This document shows, piece after piece, positions 43,516 through 46,798 of a stretch of 46,798 nucleotides of DNA. This stretch comes from Yinghuangia elevatio (GTDB taxonomy: Bacteria > Actinomycetota > Actinomycetes > Streptomycetales > Streptomycetaceae). The position numbers were made by a program, and so were the translations under genes. How positions within the stretch are numbered: position 1 is the first letter of the stretch; every line of letters starts with the position of its first letter. The DNA is taken from assembly GCF_040649515.1 (NCBI RefSeq), contig NZ_JBEZFP010000068.1, forward strand, positions 1 to 46,798, read 5' to 3'. Under the pieces are notes generated by a model. It ran no database searches and was not told the origin of the DNA. It was given only the letters and a program-made list of their open reading frames with translations.

Positions 43516-43914
43516 GTGATGCATCGGACGGACCCAGAGGCCGCACCGCTGCGGCCCGCCGTCCGAGCGCTGGCCGTGGCGCTGCTCATGCTGGGCGCGC
43601 TTATCGGCGGGACCTTCCCCGCCCAGGCCGAGCCGGCCCCCGCGCCACCGCCGCCGTCCTCCGCAGGCCCCCTGGCCTGCCCGTACCACGCGAAGAGCCC
43701 GAGCGACTCGCAGGGCAACCCCCAGGGCTGCGGATCCGAGGTCAGCGTCTGCACGCCGTCGACGGTCCCGCCGATCCCGCCGGTACTCCCGGCACCCCTC
43801 GGCTCGTTCGTCCCGCCGTGGCTGCTCGACCCGGACGGCACCGGCCCCGCGCTCGCCACCTCGCCCAGCGCGGTGCCCACCGATCTGACCGGCCTCTGCG
43901 TCAGTCGCACCTAG
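43516..43914 (+). CDS. Small secreted Pro-rich protein
   Basis: A 132-residue protein with a signal peptide (residues 12-38, AVRALAVALLMLGALIGGTFPAQA) and a Pro/Ala-rich mature part with four cysteines (LACPYH, QGCGSEVSVCTPS and LCVSRT) that could form two disulfide bonds. There is no lipobox. The start is GTG 43516 or the directly following ATG 43519. The family is not known to me. It precedes the DUF3105 gene on the same strand by 98 bases. Confidence 0.65.
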   Translation: MMHRTDPEAAPLRPAVRALAVALLMLGALIGGTFPAQAEPAPAPPPPSSAGPLACPYHAKSPSDSQGNPQGCGSEVSVCTPSTVPPIPPVLPAPLGSFVPPWLLDPDGTGPALATSPSAVPTDLTGLCVSRT

Positions 43915-44012
43915 AAGCGGCCCCTGCGACCGCCCGGCCCCGCACCCGCAGGGCCAGGACGGCCGCGTCCGCACACCCGCTTACACCCACACACTTTTCC
44001 CCGGAGGGAACC

Positions 44013-44717
44013 ATGGGGCCGCAGCAGCCGGGCAGCTCGAAGAAGCAGAACAAAGCCGCAAAGAACGCGAAGATGGCCGCCGCGCGCCAGCGCGTCGCGG
44101 AACAGCGCGAGCGCGAGGCCAAGGCCGCGCGCCGACGCTCGATATTCATCGGTTCGGCGGCCGCGGTCGTCGCAATAGGCGTGATCGCGGGACTCGCGGC
44201 GATCGTCATGACCTCCGACGACGGCGACAGCGGCCCCGCGGGCTCCATCGACGCCGAGGTCACCGTCGCAGGCAACGTCTCCAGCACCATCCCCGGCGTC
44301 GTCGCCTACACCGCGTCGCGCGACCACGTCGGCTCGGGCGTGGACTACAAGCAGGTCCCGCCGGTCGGCGGCAAGCACGACCAGCGCTGGCTGAACTGCG
44401 GCATATACGACAAGCCCGTCCAGAACCGCAACGCGGTGCACTCGCTGGAGCACGGGGCCGTGTGGATCACCTACGACCCCAGCCTGCCCGCCGACCAGAT
44501 CGAGAAGCTGAAGGCGAAGGCCAACCAGCCGTACATGCTGCTCACGCCCTACTCGGGCATGCCCAAGCCGGTCAACGCGACCGCCTGGGGCCTCCAGCTC
44601 CCGCTGGACAGCGTCGACGACCCGCGCCTGGACGAGTTCATCAAGCTGTACCGCAACGGCCCGCAGACCCCCGAACAGGGCGCGGCGTGCACGGGCGGAG
44701 TGGGGAAGCCGGCGTGA
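44013..44717 (+). CDS. DUF3105 membrane-anchored extracytoplasmic protein
   Basis: A 234-residue protein. The first 42 residues form a basic Lys/Arg/Ala-rich cytosolic head (KKQNKAAKNAKMAAARQRVAEQRERE), followed by one membrane helix (about 44-66) and an outside domain of about 160 residues. The DUF3105 core is seen in DYKQVPPVGGKHDQRWLNCGIY, VHSLEHGAVWITYDP and QPYMLLTPYSGM. The conserved H of GGKHD and SLEHGAV may be metal-binding (inference). ATG start with GGAGGGAACC. Its stop overlaps the DUF305 start (GTGA). Confidence 0.88.
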   Translation: MGPQQPGSSKKQNKAAKNAKMAAARQRVAEQREREAKAARRRSIFIGSAAAVVAIGVIAGLAAIVMTSDDGDSGPAGSIDAEVTVAGNVSSTIPGVVAYTASRDHVGSGVDYKQVPPVGGKHDQRWLNCGIYDKPVQNRNAVHSLEHGAVWITYDPSLPADQIEKLKAKANQPYMLLTPYSGMPKPVNATAWGLQLPLDSVDDPRLDEFIKLYRNGPQTPEQGAACTGGVGKPA

Positions 44718-45397
44718 CCTTCCGCACCAAGGCGATCGCGCTCGCCGCGACCGCCCTCATAGCCCTGCCCGTACTCGCGGCCTGCGACTCCGACGACGGC
44801 AAGGCCTCGGCGCCGTCGGCACCGCCCACGGTCATCGGCCTGGCGCCCGCCGCGGTGGCGAACCCGCCCGCCGACAACTCCGTCGAGGCCGGATTCGCCC
44901 GCGACATGAAGGAGCACCACGCGCAGGCGGTGGACATGTCGATGATCGTCCGGGTGCAGACCGAGGACGAGGAGATACGCAGCCTCGCGTACGACATCGC
45001 GACCACCCAGAAGAACCAGGAAGGCCAGATGTTCGGCTGGCTGGACCTCTGGGGCCTGACCCAGACGACCACCGGCCCGCCGATGACCTGGATGTCACCC
45101 GAGGGCATGGCGGCCATGGGCCACCAGATGGGCACTCCGGGCCCGGACACCCCCCGCATGCCGGGCATGGCGACCAAGGCCGAGATGGAACGCCTCGCCC
45201 AGGTCAAGGGCCGCGAGGCCGAGGTGCTGTTCCTGCAACTGATGATCAAGCACCACGCCGCGGGCGTCGCCATGGCCCAGGATGCCGCCAACCGCGCCAC
45301 GATCCCGCAGGTCAAGAACCTCGCGCAGAAGATGGTCAACGGACAGACGTCCGAGATGGACCTGATGCGCGACCTGCTGGCCAAGCGCGGCGCCTGA
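44714..45397 (+). CDS. DUF305 lipoprotein
   Basis: A 227-residue protein with a lipoprotein signal (LPVLAACDS, lipid at C24). The paired His motifs MKEHHAQAVDMS and MIKHHAAGVAMAQDA are the DUF305 hallmark of a ferritin-like four-helix fold, with a Met-rich loop between them (MTWMSPEGMAAMGHQMG, TPRMPGMATKAEM), suggestive of copper or other metal binding. The GTG start overlaps the DUF3105 stop, so the two are made together. A perfect terminator follows. The function is unknown. Confidence 0.9.
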   Translation: MTFRTKAIALAATALIALPVLAACDSDDGKASAPSAPPTVIGLAPAAVANPPADNSVEAGFARDMKEHHAQAVDMSMIVRVQTEDEEIRSLAYDIATTQKNQEGQMFGWLDLWGLTQTTTGPPMTWMSPEGMAAMGHQMGTPGPDTPRMPGMATKAEMERLAQVKGREAEVLFLQLMIKHHAAGVAMAQDAANRATIPQVKNLAQKMVNGQTSEMDLMRDLLAKRGA

Positions 45398-45402
45398 CGC
45401 GA

Positions 45403-45435
45403 GAGGGCCGGGTACGCACCGCGTACCCGGCCCTC
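45403..45435. terminator. Perfect bidirectional terminator
   Basis: GAGGGCCGGGTACGC (45403-45417) and GCGTACCCGGCCCTC (45421-45435) form a 15-base-pair perfect stem with a three-base loop between the convergent DUF305 and DedA genes. Confidence 0.95.
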
Positions 45436-45443
45436 GCCGTCGG

Positions 45444-46088
45444 TCAGCCGGCCTCCGCCCCGGCCTCCGCAGCAACCTCTTCCTGCGCCGCCACACCCCG
45501 CCGGCGCCGCACGACTTTGACGATGCGCGCGGGTATGCCGACCAGCAGCGGTACGGACGCCCCCAGCAGCATGCCGCACACAGCCACGAACAGCGGGCTG
45601 TCGTGCACGTACTTGCCGGCGAGTGCCCCCAGAGTCAGCGCGTACGACACGGATATGCCGGCCCCTACCAGCGTCGCCGCGCGGAACTGTCTCGGCGGAT
45701 AACCCACGCGCCCCGCGAGTATGTTCACCGCGGTACGCCCCCCGGGCAGAAACCGCGCCGCGACCAACGCGGCCATCCCGCCCCGATTGAGCGCGCGTTC
45801 CGCAAGGTCGAAGGCCTTCTGCCGGCGAGGCCCCAACGTCATGTCGCCACCACGCCGCAATCCCGCGCGACCCACCGCGTAAGCGCACTGGTCACCGACA
45901 AAGGCACCGACCACCGCGAGCAGCAGCACCAACGCCAAGTAGCCGAAGTTTCCGCGCCCCACGGCCGAAGAGGCCATCACCAGTTCGTCGCCCGGAATCA
46001 CCGGCACAACAGAGTCGGCGCAGACAGTCAGCGGAAGTACGAGCCACAGCCAGGGCGAGAACAGCAGGCCTGTCCCGGCCGCGGTCAC
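45444..46088 (-). CDS. DedA-family membrane protein
   Basis: A 214-residue protein with four to five membrane helices and the DedA/SNARE-associated domain. GDQCAYAVGRAGLRRGG and the conserved ARFLPGGRTAVNILAGRVGYPPRQF match the family; DedA proteins act in membrane lipid (undecaprenyl phosphate) handling or proton-dependent transport. The GTG at 46088 is chosen for CGGAGG six bases ahead; the upstream GTG 46106 lacks this. The tail is Glu/Ala-rich. Confidence 0.88.
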   Translation of the reverse strand: MTAAGTGLLFSPWLWLVLPLTVCADSVVPVIPGDELVMASSAVGRGNFGYLALVLLLAVVGAFVGDQCAYAVGRAGLRRGGDMTLGPRRQKAFDLAERALNRGGMAALVAARFLPGGRTAVNILAGRVGYPPRQFRAATLVGAGISVSYALTLGALAGKYVHDSPLFVAVCGMLLGASVPLLVGIPARIVKVVRRRRGVAAQEEVAAEAGAEAG

Positions 46089-46560
46089 TGCGTGCCTCCG
46101 GTCCACCGGTTTGTACAGGGATGGTCGGTGTCGGTCACCGACCGATCATCGCGCGCCGCCCGACCACCACCGACAGCGGGTCCCAAAACCCCACCCGCCA
46201 ACGACACCAGCCCACCCCCGACACCCCACCCACAGCAGACCCACGGCCCCAGCCGTACCCCCACCTTCGGCCTTGCGACGGAGAGCGCCTACGGCTTCGG
46301 ACTGGTGGAAGTTCTCGTTCGCGGGTTGCGTCCTCGGGGTTTGATCGTGGTGCCGAACAGTAGCGGCTGCTGTTCGAGGAGCAACTCGCATCGGCGAGCG
46401 CGGATTTGCCGCGAGCGACGGTCAAGACGTCCGAGTACGGCGATTGCTCCGACCAGCGCATCAACACCGCGCGCACCTCGAGCTGCAGATCCCTCGGCCA
46501 GCCGCTGAAGCGCCGGACAGGATTGCGTGGGCTTCGGAAAGCGTCGCGCAGGCAAGCCAC
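46089..46560. other. Unassigned right flank
   Basis: A minus-strand frame of 88 codons (46289-46555) and plus-strand frames overlap here, but none has a ribosome site or family I recognise. The segment around 46330-46480 has lower GC and could be the remnant of an old gene. No intact gene is supported. Confidence 0.4.
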
Positions 46561-46563
46561 CAC

Positions 46564-46798
46564 ACGAAGCCGAAGGCGAGCACCACCTAGCCGCGAAGCC
46601 GAAGGCGAGCCATCACCGAGCAGCGCGAAGCCGAAGGCGAGCAACAACGACGTTCCGCAGCTGCGAAGCCGAAGGCGAGCCCACCAGCGCGAAGCCGAAG
46701 GCGAGCCCACCAGCGCGAAGCCGAAGGCGAGCCCACCAGCGCAAAGCCGAAGGCGAGCCCACCACCGCGAAGCCGAAGGCGAGCCCACCACCGCGAAG
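46564..46798. repeat. GCGAAGCCGAAGGCGAGC repeat array at the right edge
   Basis: About nine copies of the 18-base core occur. The first four are irregularly spaced (near 46564, 46593, 46624 and 46663); from 46663 the spacing is a strict 26 bases (46689, 46715, 46741, 46767, then a cut copy at 46793). The linker is mostly CCACCAGC or CCACCACC. Each core can form a small GCC-GAA-GGC hairpin. The array runs off the window. Confidence 0.9.

Noticed and set aside
46135..46791. 218-codon minus-strand frame made of SPSAS/LRLR/LAFGFA repeats
   Set aside because: It is only the translation of the 18-base repeat in shifting frames; the linkers change frame between copies, so it is not a protein.
46564..46798. 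CRISPR array
   Set aside because: The spacer between cores is only 8 bases and almost the same each time; no cas genes are nearby.

Overview
This is a 46.8 kb stretch of very GC-rich chromosome. Start codons are often GTG or TTG, and Shine-Dalgarno sites are GGAGG-like. The gene order (aspS, hisS, metallo-hydrolase, cyclophilin, DUF349, relA, apt, secF, secD, yajC, ruvB, ruvA, ruvC, yebC, pdxT, pdxS, pimA, patA, PI-phosphate synthase, EF-G2, HIT protein, thrS) is the conserved block known from Streptomyces and close relatives. I infer a member of the Streptomycetaceae or a near neighbour. The species cannot be named from the sequence.

Layout. 0.3-3.0 kb: four small accessory genes on the minus strand (cupin, phosphotransferase, unknown, repeat-containing basic protein). 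3.1-7.0 kb: aspS, hisS and a glyoxalase II-like hydrolase, a minus-strand unit. 7.4-9.6 kb: plus-strand cyclophilin and DUF349 protein, each with its own signals. 9.9-19.9 kb: a minus-strand information-processing block with ruvC-ruvA-ruvB, yajC-secD-secF, apt and relA; a LexA-type SOS box lies ahead of ruvC. 20.0-22.2 kb: a plus-strand island with a truncated haemoglobin and a PIG-V-like membrane glycosyltransferase, set between ruvC and yebC. 22.3-29.2 kb: yebC, pdxT and pdxS (vitamin B6), a LemA-like protein, a cyclotransferase-fold protein, and the overlapping PI-phosphate synthase/patA/pimA operon for phosphatidylinositol mannosides.

29.6-37.0 kb: EF-G2, a secreted GH15-like hydrolase, then a 153-residue membrane protein translationally coupled to an HTTM protein, facing a DCC thiol-oxidoreductase whose 3' end overlaps the HTTM gene. 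A HIT hydrolase, a secreted protein whose frame runs far into the antisense of an SDR gene, the SDR and its likely TetR regulator follow. 38.1-43.3 kb: thrS and two tandem paralogous DUF4173-like polytopic membrane proteins. 43.5-46.1 kb: a small secreted protein, a DUF3105-DUF305 pair and a DedA protein.

Both ends of the window are repetitive: a G/C homopolymer block at the left, a 26-bp-period repeat array at the right. The most interesting items are the SOS box at ruvC, the 13-bp tandem repeat between pdxS and pdxT, the HTTM/DCC membrane module, the tandem DUF4173 pair and the terminal repeat array. I saw no rRNA, tRNA, CRISPR array, prophage, insertion sequence or biosynthetic cluster. 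All motif calls were made by eye, without database searches.
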